A stretch of 64,000 nt of DNA from Paenarthrobacter sp. (lineage in GTDB: Bacteria; Actinomycetota; Actinomycetes; Actinomycetales; Micrococcaceae). Location: the NCBI GenBank assembly GCA_031179305.1, contig JAPSHX010000011.1:49700-113699 (forward strand), in the 5' to 3' direction. Positions 16,225 to 24,173 of the stretch are shown here, piece by piece. The notes beneath the pieces are model-generated. The model had not been told where the DNA came from. It saw only the letters and a program-made list of their open reading frames with translations, and ran no database searches. Numbering within the stretch: position 1 is the first letter of the stretch; the number at the start of each line of letters is the position of its first letter. The translations under genes and the position numbers were made by a program.

Positions 16225-16596
16225 ATGACCAACGACGTGAACTCTTGGATGGATCAGTACGTACGTGCGTGGAACTCGAATGAGCCCGAAGATATCCGCG
16301 CCCTGTTTACCGAAGATGCACTCTATTCCGATCGGCCGAACACTGAAAAACAATGGAACGGACACGACGAGATCGTCAAAGCCTGGGCAGACGCCGGCGA
16401 CAAGCCCGAGGACTGGACTTTCGAATGGACGCTCCTGGGCCAGGATGGTGACACCGCCTTCGTCCAAGGTCTCACCACGTACCTGAACGGCGAGCCCACG
16501 TATGACAACCTCTGGGTTATCCGGTTCGCGGAGGACGGCCGGGCGCGGGAATTCACGGAGTGGTACATGGCCCGCAAGAAGTCAACGTCCAGCTAG
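16225..16596 (+). CDS. SnoaL/NTF2-like protein
   Basis: 123 residues fitting the cone-shaped NTF2-like fold: an N-terminal helix with MDQYVRAWNSNEPEDIRALF, then LFTEDALYSDRP, and a C-terminal strand pair with NLWVIRFAEDGRAREFTEWY. Such proteins bind small polar molecules or act as isomerases and hydrolases; the substrate here is unknown. It is convergent with the hpaI gene, whose stop is 13 bases away, so the two share no transcript. Confidence 0.8.
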   Translation: MTNDVNSWMDQYVRAWNSNEPEDIRALFTEDALYSDRPNTEKQWNGHDEIVKAWADAGDKPEDWTFEWTLLGQDGDTAFVQGLTTYLNGEPTYDNLWVIRFAEDGRAREFTEWYMARKKSTSS

Positions 16597-16609
16597 CGCC
16601 GCAGCAGGC

Positions 16610-17413
16610 TCAGTAGCTTTCACGCTCTGCTGTTTCAGACACTGGAATGAACGTTGTCGCGAAGCCCTCCGAAGCACGGGCCAGCACAGCGACATCGGCG
16701 CCTACCAGCACAAAGGAGGCACCGGCGTCGAGATATGCGCGGGCAGTTGCCTCATTGAAGGCGTTCACGCCAGCCGGTTTCCCGGCGGCCTTCGCGGCTG
16801 CCAGGCAGTGCTCGACGACGGCCCTCACCAAGGGATTCTCCTGCTGTCCCAGCAGGCCCATGGAAGCCGCGAGGTCAGAGGGGCCCAGGAAGATGCCGTC
16901 AACGCCGTCGACGGCAAGGATCTCCTCAACGGCGGACGCCGCGGCCTCGGACTCGATCTGGACGGTGAGGCTGATCGATTCGGAAGCCACAGCCAGGTAG
17001 TCCGGGACACGGTTCCAGCGCGATGCCCGGGCCAGTGCCGAACCAACTCCGCGGACACCATGCGGTGGATAACGAACAGCGGCTACGGCGGCAGCGGCTT
17101 CGAAGGCCGAGTTCACCATGGGAATCAGCAGGTTCTGCACGCCGAGGTCCAAATACTGCTTGATGACCACGGTGTCGTTCACGGGAGGCCGAACCATGAC
17201 CTGGAGCGGATAGCCGCTGACCGCATGAAGCTGCGCCACAATGGATTCCAACCCGTTGGGGCTGTGCTCGGCATCGATCAGCAGCCAGTCCAAACCCGAG
17301 CCGGCACAGATCTCGGCCACCAGCGGACTACCGGAACACACCCACATTCCGGCCAGCGGTCGGCCAGCATCAGAAAGGGCCGAGTAGAAGGTGGGGCTTA
17401 GTCGAAGTTGCAT
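16610..17413 (-). CDS. hpaI: HpcH/HpaI aldolase (2,4-dihydroxyhept-2-ene-1,7-dioate aldolase)
   Basis: 267 residues of the metal-dependent class II pyruvate aldolase family. The substrate/metal signatures are LLIDAEHSPNG near residue 45 (catalytic histidine), QVMVRPPVND, LLIPMVNS, and the metal-binding VQIESEAAA and FLGPSDLAASMG. It splits 4-hydroxy-2-oxoheptanedioate into pyruvate and succinate semialdehyde, the last step of homoprotocatechuate breakdown. Its start overlaps the end of hpaH by 16 bases, so the two are coupled. It is the last gene of the operon and faces a convergent SnoaL-like gene. Confidence 0.92.
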   Translation of the reverse strand: MQLRLSPTFYSALSDAGRPLAGMWVCSGSPLVAEICAGSGLDWLLIDAEHSPNGLESIVAQLHAVSGYPLQVMVRPPVNDTVVIKQYLDLGVQNLLIPMVNSAFEAAAAVAAVRYPPHGVRGVGSALARASRWNRVPDYLAVASESISLTVQIESEAAASAVEEILAVDGVDGIFLGPSDLAASMGLLGQQENPLVRAVVEHCLAAAKAAGKPAGVNAFNEATARAYLDAGASFVLVGADVAVLARASEGFATTFIPVSETAERESY

Positions 17414-18183
17414 GTCACGACTCCCAACGGTCCGTAGTCCGCGTGCACGGTATCACCTTTGTACACCCATAAGGGGCGTGTAAACGAGCCCGCGAGGATG
17501 ATATCTCCAGCTTTCATTGAGTCTCCGTGTGCAGCGATTTTGTTCGCCAGCCAATGGACTCCGTTGGCTGGGTGGTCGAGCACTCCGGCGGCCACTCCGG
17601 TCTCCTCGACGGTCTGGTTTTTGTACAGAATGGCGGACACCCAGCGGAGGTCGACGGCGTCCGGACGCACCGGGCGGCCACCTACCACCATGGCACCCAT
17701 CGCGGCGTTGTCCGAGATGGTGTCCACGATGGTCCGGCCCTCCATTTCAATCCGGGAGTCCAGGATTTCGAGGGCCGGAACCACGTAGTCGGTAGCGTTG
17801 AGGACGTCGAAAATGGTGCAGCCTGGCCCCTTGAGACCTGATTTAAGCACGAATGCCAGCTCCACCTCCACCCGGGGATGGGTGTACTTGTCCCACTCCA
17901 CGGAGCAGCCCGTTTCGAGGACCATGTCATCGAAAATGGCACCGTAGTCCGGCTCAGTGATGCCCGTGGCAGCCTGCATGGCCTTGGACGTGAGGCCGAT
18001 CTTCCGCCCCACCAACGAGCGCCCGGCTTCCTCGTTCCGCTGTCTCCACAACTGCTGCACGGCGTAAGAGTCCTCCACCGTCATGTCCGGGAAGCGGGCG
18101 GTGAGGCGGGGTACCGGCTTGCGGTTTCGTCCGGCCTCGAGCAATTCGTCGGCTATGGCTTCGATCGTCTTCGCGTCCAGCAT
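17398..18183 (-). CDS. hpaH: 2-oxohept-4-ene-1,7-dioate hydratase
   Basis: 261 residues from the ATG at 18183; the reading frame is open further upstream, but that part is antisense to hpaD's 3' end. It belongs to the fumarylacetoacetate hydrolase-fold hydratases of meta-cleavage pathways. Key segments are GRKIGLTSKAMQ near residue 55, TEPDYGAIFDDM, PRVEVELAFVLK (metal-binding acids) and HGDSMKAGDIILAGSFT. It adds water to the 2-oxo-4-enoate before the aldolase step. Only four bases separate it from the hpaD stop, and it overlaps hpaI by 16 bases. Confidence 0.92.
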   Translation of the reverse strand: MLDAKTIEAIADELLEAGRNRKPVPRLTARFPDMTVEDSYAVQQLWRQRNEEAGRSLVGRKIGLTSKAMQAATGITEPDYGAIFDDMVLETGCSVEWDKYTHPRVEVELAFVLKSGLKGPGCTIFDVLNATDYVVPALEILDSRIEMEGRTIVDTISDNAAMGAMVVGGRPVRPDAVDLRWVSAILYKNQTVEETGVAAGVLDHPANGVHWLANKIAAHGDSMKAGDIILAGSFTRPLWVYKGDTVHADYGPLGVVTCNFD

Positions 18184-18187
18184 GGTT

Positions 18188-19285
18188 TTAGACCTGTGCT
18201 CCCAGTTTGAAGCCTTCGGCGGTCTCGCCGGTGGTGTTGTCGGGGCGGGTGTAGGAGAAGCCGTCGGCGCCGACGGTGACGGCCATTTCGGATTTGTCTT
18301 CGCGTTCAATGATTGGTTGCGGGTTGCCGTCGAGGTCCAGGACCAGGGAGGCTTCGGTGTACCAGGACGGGACCACGGGGTTGCCCCACCAGTCGCGGCG
18401 TTGGTTGTCGTGGACGTCCCAGGTGACGGTGGGGTTGTCCGGGTCGCCGGTGTAGTAGTCCTGGGTGTAGATCTCCACGCGGTGGCCGTCCGGGTCCAGG
18501 ATGTAGAGGTAGAACGCGTTGGAGACACCGTGCCGTCCGGGGCCGCGTTCAATGCGGTCGGAAATGCGCAGGGCACCCATTTTGTCGCAGATCTGGATGA
18601 TGTTGTGTTTCTCGTGGGTGGAGAAGGCGATGTGGTGCAGGCGGGGTCCGTTGCCGCCGGTCAGGGCGGTGTCGTGCACGGTCTGCTTGCGGTGCATCCA
18701 CGCGGCGTACGTGACGCCGTCGGAATCCTTGATGTCTTCGGAGACGCGGAAGCCGAGGTCTTCGAGGTATTTGCGGCCGCGCGGGACGTCCGGGGTCACC
18801 TGGTTGAAGTGGTCCAGGCGGACCAGTTCACCGGCGGAGTAGAGGTCGTAGCGCTGGGTCAGGCGCTCGACGTGCTCTACGTCGTAGAAGAACTCGTAGG
18901 GGAAGCCCAGCGGATCCTCCACGCGGACGGAGTCGCCCACGCCCTTGGTGAAGCCTTCCTTGCGTCGCTCCACCCGGCAGCCGAGTTCGCGGTAGTAGGC
19001 CTCGGCTGCGTCTACTTCGGCCGGGGACTTCACCCGGTAGGCGAAGGCTGCGGCTGCGGCGACCGGTCCCTTGCGGAGGACCAGGTTGTGGTGGATGAAC
19101 TCCTCGAAGGAGCGCAGGTAGATGGTGTTCTCGTCTTCTTCGGTGACGTGCAGGCCCAGGAGGTCCACGTAGAACGCACGGGATTTGGCCAGGTCAGTGA
19201 CCACGAGTTCGAGGTAGGCGCAGCGGACGATGTCCGGTGCCGGAACGGTCGGGGTGGGGATGGGGCCGGTGAAGGGGTTGCTCAT
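18188..19285 (-). CDS. hpaD: 3,4-dihydroxyphenylacetate 2,3-dioxygenase, MndD-type
   Basis: 365 residues of the vicinal-oxygen-chelate extradiol dioxygenases. It opens the homoprotocatechuate ring between C2 and C3. From memory, the sequence is very close to the Mn(II)-dependent MndD of Arthrobacter globiformis, whose metal ligands H155, H214 and E267 correspond to H159 (in LVRLDHFNQV), H218 (in LHHIAFSTHE) and E271 (in GHRVEIYTQ) here. Two glyoxalase-like domains (about 20-130 and 155-280) and a C-terminal lid are present. Metal type cannot be told from sequence alone. It lies 41 bases after hpaE. Confidence 0.96.
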   Translation of the reverse strand: MSNPFTGPIPTPTVPAPDIVRCAYLELVVTDLAKSRAFYVDLLGLHVTEEDENTIYLRSFEEFIHHNLVLRKGPVAAAAAFAYRVKSPAEVDAAEAYYRELGCRVERRKEGFTKGVGDSVRVEDPLGFPYEFFYDVEHVERLTQRYDLYSAGELVRLDHFNQVTPDVPRGRKYLEDLGFRVSEDIKDSDGVTYAAWMHRKQTVHDTALTGGNGPRLHHIAFSTHEKHNIIQICDKMGALRISDRIERGPGRHGVSNAFYLYILDPDGHRVEIYTQDYYTGDPDNPTVTWDVHDNQRRDWWGNPVVPSWYTEASLVLDLDGNPQPIIEREDKSEMAVTVGADGFSYTRPDNTTGETAEGFKLGAQV

Positions 19286-19326
19286 GGGATTCTCTCTTCG
19301 TTGAAAGGGGTCGGTGGGGAGTCTGT

Positions 19327-20865
19327 TTAGCCCTCGTTGGCAGCAGAAGCGTCGATGCTGCCGAATTTGGGGGTATGAACAGAGCCGAGGGTGATGTGAA
19401 CGGCCTGCTGGTCGGTGTAGAAATCGATGGAACGGTAGCCGCCCTCATGGCCCAGGCCTGAGGCCTTGACCCCACCGAACGGGGTGCGGAGGTCGCGGAC
19501 GTTGTGGCTGTTGAGCCACACCATGCCGGCCTCGACGTTCTGGGAGAAGTTGTGGGCCCGGGTCAGGTTCTGCGTCCAGATGTAGGCCGCCAGGCCGTAC
19601 TTGGTGTTGTTGGCCAAGGCGAGGGCTTCGTCGTCGTTCTCGAAGGGCGTGATGGCCACGACGGGACCGAAGATTTCCTCCTGGAAGATCCGTGCGTCAG
19701 GTGCGACGTCGGCAAACACCGTGGGTGCGATGTAGTTGCCTTCGGGCAGGTGCTCGGGTCGGCCGCCGCCGGCCAGGAGACGGCCTTCAGACTTGCCGAT
19801 CTCCACGTACGATGCCACCTTGTCGTAGTGCTCCGGGTGAACCAGCGCGCCGACTTGGGTCTTGGGATCGTGGGGATCGCCCACCACGATGTTCTTGGCC
19901 CGGGCGGCGTACTTTTCGCAGAATTCGTCGTAGATGGCCCGCTCCACCAGGATGCGGGAGCCGGCCGTGCAGCGTTCGCCGTTGAGCGAGAACACCCCGA
20001 ACAGTGCCGAATCAATCGCGGCGTCCAAATCGGCGTCGGCGAACACGACGCACGGGGACTTGCCGCCAAGCTCCATGGACAGGCCCTTGAGGTTGGCTGC
20101 CGCGTTGCGGAAGATGGTCTGGCCCGTGGTGGTCTCTCCGGTGAAGGAGATCAGCGGCACGTCCGGGTGCTTCACCAGGGCGTCGCCAGCTTCTTCGCCC
20201 AGGCCATTGACCAGGTTGAACACTCCGTCGGGCAGGCCGGCGTCCTTGAAGATCTGCGCCCAGAGAGACGCGGACAACGGTGTGAACTCGGCCGGCTTCA
20301 GGACCACGGTGTTACCGGTGGCCAAAGCCGGGGCGAGCTTCCAGGACTCCAGCATGAACGGGGTGTTCCACGGGGTGATGAGGCCTGCGACGCCGATTGG
20401 CTTGCGGTTCACGTAATTGATCTGCGAACCCGGGACCTTCATGGCGTCGTCGAATTGGGCAACGATCAAGTCTGCAAAGAAGCGGAAGTTCTCGGCAGCG
20501 CGGAGGGCCTGGCCCTTGGCCTGGGTGATCGGCAGGCCGGTGTCGAAAGTTTCGAGCTCAGCGAGCCGGGCTTCCTGCGCCTCAACTGCATCGGCGATCT
20601 TGTTCAGCACCCGGGCGCGTTCGCGCGGCTTCATCTTCGGCCACGGACCATTGACGAATGCTTCGCGGGCAGCGGCGACGGCGAGGTCGATGTCTTCCTT
20701 CTGACCGGCCGCAGCGGTGGCGTAGTTGCCGTTGGATACCGGTTCCAGGACGTTGAAGGTCTTACCTGAAATGGAGTCGACGAACTCGCCGTTGATGTAG
20801 TGCTGGATGTGGGACGGCAGGTTCTCGGGGATGTAGTGCTTGGCGGTCTCTACTGAGGTCGTCAT
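19327..20865 (-). CDS. hpaE: 5-carboxymethyl-2-hydroxymuconate semialdehyde dehydrogenase
   Basis: 512 residues, normal for this aldehyde dehydrogenase. The catalytic cysteine lies in NGERCTAGSRI near residue 295, the general base in MELGGKSPCVVFADAD near 265, and the NAD-binding WNTPFMLESWKLAPALA near 170. It oxidises the ring-cleavage semialdehyde to the dicarboxylate. AGGA lies ten bases before the ATG. It is placed between the regulator gene and hpaD in the operon, in the pathway order ring opening, oxidation, isomerisation/decarboxylation, hydration, aldol cleavage. Confidence 0.93.
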   Translation of the reverse strand: MTTSVETAKHYIPENLPSHIQHYINGEFVDSISGKTFNVLEPVSNGNYATAAAGQKEDIDLAVAAAREAFVNGPWPKMKPRERARVLNKIADAVEAQEARLAELETFDTGLPITQAKGQALRAAENFRFFADLIVAQFDDAMKVPGSQINYVNRKPIGVAGLITPWNTPFMLESWKLAPALATGNTVVLKPAEFTPLSASLWAQIFKDAGLPDGVFNLVNGLGEEAGDALVKHPDVPLISFTGETTTGQTIFRNAAANLKGLSMELGGKSPCVVFADADLDAAIDSALFGVFSLNGERCTAGSRILVERAIYDEFCEKYAARAKNIVVGDPHDPKTQVGALVHPEHYDKVASYVEIGKSEGRLLAGGGRPEHLPEGNYIAPTVFADVAPDARIFQEEIFGPVVAITPFENDDEALALANNTKYGLAAYIWTQNLTRAHNFSQNVEAGMVWLNSHNVRDLRTPFGGVKASGLGHEGGYRSIDFYTDQQAVHITLGSVHTPKFGSIDASAANEG

Positions 20866-20900
20866 CGTTGAAGTCCTAACTAGCGATCAGTGGTTGGTAG

Positions 20901-21587
20901 TTATTGCTTGGCTTGGGCCAGGTACGCGTCCAGCGTGGCGGCGCGGTGTTGGCGGGCTGTCTTTTCGATGGTGTCGGCGTCCGCGGCGCCCTCAATAAGC
21001 TGCAGCAAGGCCTCGTGCTCACGCACTGATTCCTGGGCGCGGCCGGGGACGAACCGGAAAGTCGACGATCGAAGCGACGCCAGCCGGTTCCAGCCCCGGT
21101 GCACGAGGTCAAGAATGTGCGGGTTGGGGCAGTGTTCAAACAGGACGCTGTGGAAGTCCTGGTTCAGCGCAGTGAAGCGGACGGGATCAAAGTGCTCCAA
21201 GCACTCCCGCATTTCCTCGTTCACCGCTCGGGCCCGGGCGATGGAGACCGAGTCGATCAGCGGTGCGGACAAGGCGGTGGCCGCACCTTCCACGATGCTC
21301 AGGGTCTGCATGGTGTAGAGGTACTCGGTGGGGTCGATGCCGGCCACCGTGGCGCCCACGTTCCGCTCGAACTTCACCAGCCCTTCGGCTTCCAGGCGGC
21401 GGATCGCTTCGCGGACCGGGACCACGCTAAAGCCCAGGTCCTCGGCGATCTTGGCGAGCACCAACCGGTAACCCGGCGTGTAGGCGCCTTCAACGATGCG
21501 TGCCTTCACGGCAGCATACGCCTGCTGAGACTTGCTCTGGGCCGCGGCACTTTCGACGACTGTATTTCCGACGGCGGTTTCAGTCAC
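20901..21587 (-). CDS. GntR-family regulator, FCD subgroup
   Basis: 228 residues from a GTG. The N-terminal winged helix (about 25-85) has AYAAVKARIVEGAYTPGYRL and PVREAIRRLEAEGLV, the GntR signature. The C-terminal all-helical FCD domain (about 95-220) has the metal/ligand residues in LNQDFHSVLFEHCPN and the final HRAATLDAYL. FCD regulators usually repress catabolic operons and respond to the pathway acid. It sits inside the hpa operon, overlapping the end of hpaG by eight bases, so it is probably its own operon's autoregulator. A matching operator is seen at 23123-23134. Confidence 0.9.
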   Translation of the reverse strand: MTETAVGNTVVESAAAQSKSQQAYAAVKARIVEGAYTPGYRLVLAKIAEDLGFSVVPVREAIRRLEAEGLVKFERNVGATVAGIDPTEYLYTMQTLSIVEGAATALSAPLIDSVSIARARAVNEEMRECLEHFDPVRFTALNQDFHSVLFEHCPNPHILDLVHRGWNRLASLRSSTFRFVPGRAQESVREHEALLQLIEGAADADTIEKTARQHRAATLDAYLAQAKQ

Positions 21588-23085
21588 CGGAGGCTCCTTC
21601 CGTGCTTTGGCTGGCCGACCATTCCGTGTAGCGCGCCTGCCATTCCTTGTTCATCGGGTACAGCCCATCAACGCTGTTGCCTTCCTGGACCATCTGGAAG
21701 ATGAACGTCTCTTCCTTCTCCTGCTGAATACAGTCATCCACCAGTTCCTCGGCGATCGCTGGCGGGATCACCAGGATGCCGTCCGAGTCGGCCACGATGA
21801 TGTCGCCCGGCTGAACGGTCGCGCCGCCACAGGCGATGGTGATGTCCGTGTCCCACGGGATGTGCCGGCGTCCCAGGACTGCCGGGTGCGGGTTGGCGAA
21901 GTAAGTGGGCATCTCCAGATCCGCCACGGCCGAATAGTCGCGGACGCCGCCGTCGGTAATGATCGCAGCGGCTCCGCGGACCTGGGCACGCAGCGCGAGG
22001 ATGTCCCCCACTGTGCCGGTGCCCTTCTCGCCGCGGGCTTCCATCACCAGGATTTCGCCCTCGTTCACGGAATCGATGGCCCGCTTCTGGGCATTGAACC
22101 CACCGCCGTGGGTCTTGAAGAGATCCTCACGGTTGGGCACATACCGAAGGGTCCGGGCCAGGCCCACCACTTTACGGTCCGGGCGGGTGGCCTGAAGACC
22201 GTCGATGCTCACGTTGTTCAGCCCGCGCTTACGGAGCTGGGAAGACAAAGTGGCGGTGGCAACTGACTCAAGCTTCGCCTTCAGTTCAGGAGTCAACACA
22301 CTCGCGGCAGCTGCCAGTCCGGCGGCTTCGCGCGATCCGTACGCCTCTTCCCGCTGGGTGTCATCAGTCTTGGGCAGGGCACCAAAGTCCGCGAACGGCG
22401 TCGTACCTTCCGTGACTTTGGTGGCCAAACGACCACTGCTGAACTCAACACCGGTGACCTCAATCTCGACGACGTCACCCGGCTTGGCCACGGACGCGCC
22501 GGCCGGGGTGCCGGTGAGGATGATGTCGCCCTCTTCGAGCGTGAGCAGCTGGGAAAGGTCCGCGACGAGCTGGGCGAAGGGGAAGAGCAAGTCCTCGGTG
22601 GTGTCGTCCTGGACGAGCTCGCCGTTGTGCCAGGTGCGGATCCGCAGCTGAGTGGGATCGACGGCGTCGGCCGGAATCAGCGCCGGGCCAACGGGAGTGA
22701 AACCGTCGCCGCCCTTGGACCGGACGTTGGAGCCCTTGTCGGCATAGCGGAGGTCGTAGACGCCGAGGTCGTTGGACGCGGTGACCCACTCGACGTGGCT
22801 CCAGGCATCATCCAATCCCACGCGGCGGGCAGACTTGCCGATCACCAACGCGATCTCGCCCTCATAGCCCAGCAACTCACAACCAGCAGGGCGTTCGACC
22901 GTGCCGGGAGCATCCGCAGAACCGAGCGCCAGCGACGAGGACGGCTTCAGGAAATACGACGGCTGCCCGGGGGTACGTCCGCGCTGCGCCGCGCGGCTGG
23001 GGTAGTTGATGTGGACGGCAATGACCTTGCGCGTCCGGGCCAGCATGTCCTGGCTGACTTCCTGGGTCCGGAACTCCAGTGTCAC
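21580..23085 (-). CDS. hpaG: HpaG-type isomerase/decarboxylase fused to an RraA-like domain
   Basis: 501 residues from a GTG at 23085, chosen because AGGAGGAGG lies six bases upstream. Residues 1 to about 245 form a fumarylacetoacetate hydrolase-like domain (CELLGYEGEIALVIGKSARR, DKGSNVRSKGGDGFTPVGP, LEEGDIILTGTPAGA), as in the HpaG isomerase/decarboxylase of homoprotocatechuate breakdown. Residues from about 275 to 490 form an RraA-like domain (ATATLSSQLRKRGLNN, GEILVMEARGE, AAAIITDGGVRDY, QPGDIIVADSDGILVIP), a fold used by some 4-hydroxy-4-methyl-2-oxoglutarate aldolases and decarboxylases. E. coli HpaG instead has two tandem FAH domains. A separate hpaF isomerase gene is missing here. It is the first gene of the operon. 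Confidence 0.85.
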   Translation of the reverse strand: MTLEFRTQEVSQDMLARTRKVIAVHINYPSRAAQRGRTPGQPSYFLKPSSSLALGSADAPGTVERPAGCELLGYEGEIALVIGKSARRVGLDDAWSHVEWVTASNDLGVYDLRYADKGSNVRSKGGDGFTPVGPALIPADAVDPTQLRIRTWHNGELVQDDTTEDLLFPFAQLVADLSQLLTLEEGDIILTGTPAGASVAKPGDVVEIEVTGVEFSSGRLATKVTEGTTPFADFGALPKTDDTQREEAYGSREAAGLAAAASVLTPELKAKLESVATATLSSQLRKRGLNNVSIDGLQATRPDRKVVGLARTLRYVPNREDLFKTHGGGFNAQKRAIDSVNEGEILVMEARGEKGTGTVGDILALRAQVRGAAAIITDGGVRDYSAVADLEMPTYFANPHPAVLGRRHIPWDTDITIACGGATVQPGDIIVADSDGILVIPPAIAEELVDDCIQQEKEETFIFQMVQEGNSVDGLYPMNKEWQARYTEWSASQSTEGASGD

Positions 23086-23122
23086 GGCGCCTCCTCCTGA
23101 TCGAACATTTATCAAGTACGAA

Positions 23123-23134
23123 ATCGTATACGAT
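23123..23134. promoter_or_regulatory. Candidate GntR (FCD) operator upstream of hpaG
   Basis: ATCGTATACGAT is a perfect 12-bp palindrome 38 bases before the hpaG start, in an AT-rich stretch likely to be the operon promoter. FCD-type regulators commonly bind sites centred on GTATAC or GTNNAC, so the GntR protein encoded inside the operon is the likely ligand. Confidence 0.6.
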
Positions 23135-23187
23135 AACTATGGACCGGAAGCGTGACCTGCGTCAACCCCCTCCCTAAACCCAAGTGA

Positions 23188-23235
23188 GTAGCAGTTGAGG
23201 CCGTTCTGAGCCCCCAAAACGGCCTCAACTGCTAC
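23188..23235. terminator. 18-bp perfect hairpin in the gap upstream of hpaG
   Basis: GTAGCAGTTGAGGCCGTT (23188-23205) pairs perfectly with AACGGCCTCAACTGCTAC (23218-23235) around a 12-base loop. It lies between the hpaG promoter and a short gene remnant. It could act as a terminator, or it could be a copy of a dispersed repeat; no T-run follows on either strand. Confidence 0.5.
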
Positions 23236-23243
23236 CTAGTTGG

Positions 23244-23375
23244 GTGAGACGGGCCAACGCCGTCAAGGAAGCCTTTGAACGTCTGGGCAAGACAGAGCGC
23301 TATCTCATCATCCTGCAGATAGTAAAAGCCCGTACCCCTCAGTCGCGCGCCAAGATCCTGGCGGAGGGAAGCTAG
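23244..23375 (+). pseudogene. Gene remnant, resembles the C-terminus of a YdeI/OmpD-associated protein
   Basis: Reading from 23244 gives 43 residues (including FERLGKTERYLIILQIVKA and TPQSRAKILAEGS) before a TAG at 23373-23375. The frame is closed 5' by a stop at 23196 in the hairpin. The pattern 'NRY..IL.I..AK.P.SRAK' is like the C-terminal end of the YdeI/bacteriocin-protection family, so this looks like the tail of a deleted gene. It accounts for most of the gap between hpaG and the hydrolase at 23418. Assignment is weak. Confidence 0.35.
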
Positions 23376-23417
23376 CGACTCTTACAAACTGTCGGTGGGC
23401 TCCCGTAGGGTACCGGC

Positions 23418-24122
23418 ATGGACATCATCCTTGTACCCGGTTTCTGGTTGGACGCGTCGTCGTGGGAGGAGGTGACGCCGCCGCTGGAAGCAGCCGGCCA
23501 CACGGTTCATCCGCTGACGCTGCCGGGACTGGAGTCGGTGGACGCATCACGCAAAGGCATCGGCCTTCGCACCCACATCGACGCCGTGGTGGCGAAGGTT
23601 GACTCCCTCGACGGCAAGGTCATCCTGGTGGGCCATTCAGGCGGCGGCGCCATCATCCATGGCGTGGCAGATGCCCGCCCGGACCGAGTGGCCCGTGCCA
23701 TCTACGTTGACAGCGGACCACTCGGTGAGGGAGGGGTCATCAATGACGAACTGCCCGACGACGGCGACGACGTCCCGCTGCCGCCGTGGGAATTATTCGA
23801 GGACGAAGACCTTGTTGACCTGACTGACGACCTCAAGGAAGCCTTCCGGGCACGCGCTATCCCGGAGCCCAGGGGCGTTGCCTTCGACCAGCAACACCTG
23901 AGCGACGTCCGGCGCTACGACGTACCGGCCACGATCATCGCCTGCCAATTCCCGTCGTCGCTCCTCAAGGAGTGGATGGATGCCGGGCACCCGTTCACGG
24001 CGGAACTCGCCAGGATCCGGGACGTCGACTACATCGACCTCCCCACGGGTCACTGGCCACAGTTCAGCAAGCCCAAGGAACTGGGCCAAGCGATCCTGAC
24101 GGCGCTCGAAGGCGCCAAGTAG
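23418..24122 (+). CDS. Alpha/beta-fold hydrolase
   Basis: 234 residues. The oxyanion loop is IILVPGFWLDASSWEEV at the N-terminus, the nucleophile serine is in VILVGHSGGGAIIHGVA near residue 78, and the catalytic histidine is in LPTGHWPQFSKP near residue 217. It is a small cytosolic hydrolase, like the esterase/salicylate-esterase-like group, and its substrate is unknown. The ATG has GTAGGG nearby but no strong ribosome site. It stands alone after the hpa operon promoter region. Confidence 0.85.
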   Translation: MDIILVPGFWLDASSWEEVTPPLEAAGHTVHPLTLPGLESVDASRKGIGLRTHIDAVVAKVDSLDGKVILVGHSGGGAIIHGVADARPDRVARAIYVDSGPLGEGGVINDELPDDGDDVPLPPWELFEDEDLVDLTDDLKEAFRARAIPEPRGVAFDQQHLSDVRRYDVPATIIACQFPSSLLKEWMDAGHPFTAELARIRDVDYIDLPTGHWPQFSKPKELGQAILTALEGAK

Positions 24123-24173
24123 ACCCCGACGCCGGCAATCACCAGACGCCGCTGCCTTCAGTGACGGGACACT

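Noticed and set aside
18083..19330. 415-residue plus-strand reading frame over hpaD
   Set aside because: It is antisense to the dioxygenase, whose motifs and codon pattern are clear; the long frame arises from the high GC content of the real gene.
19504..20769. 421-residue plus-strand frame over hpaE
   Set aside because: It is the antisense of a well-conserved aldehyde dehydrogenase and shows no family motifs of its own.
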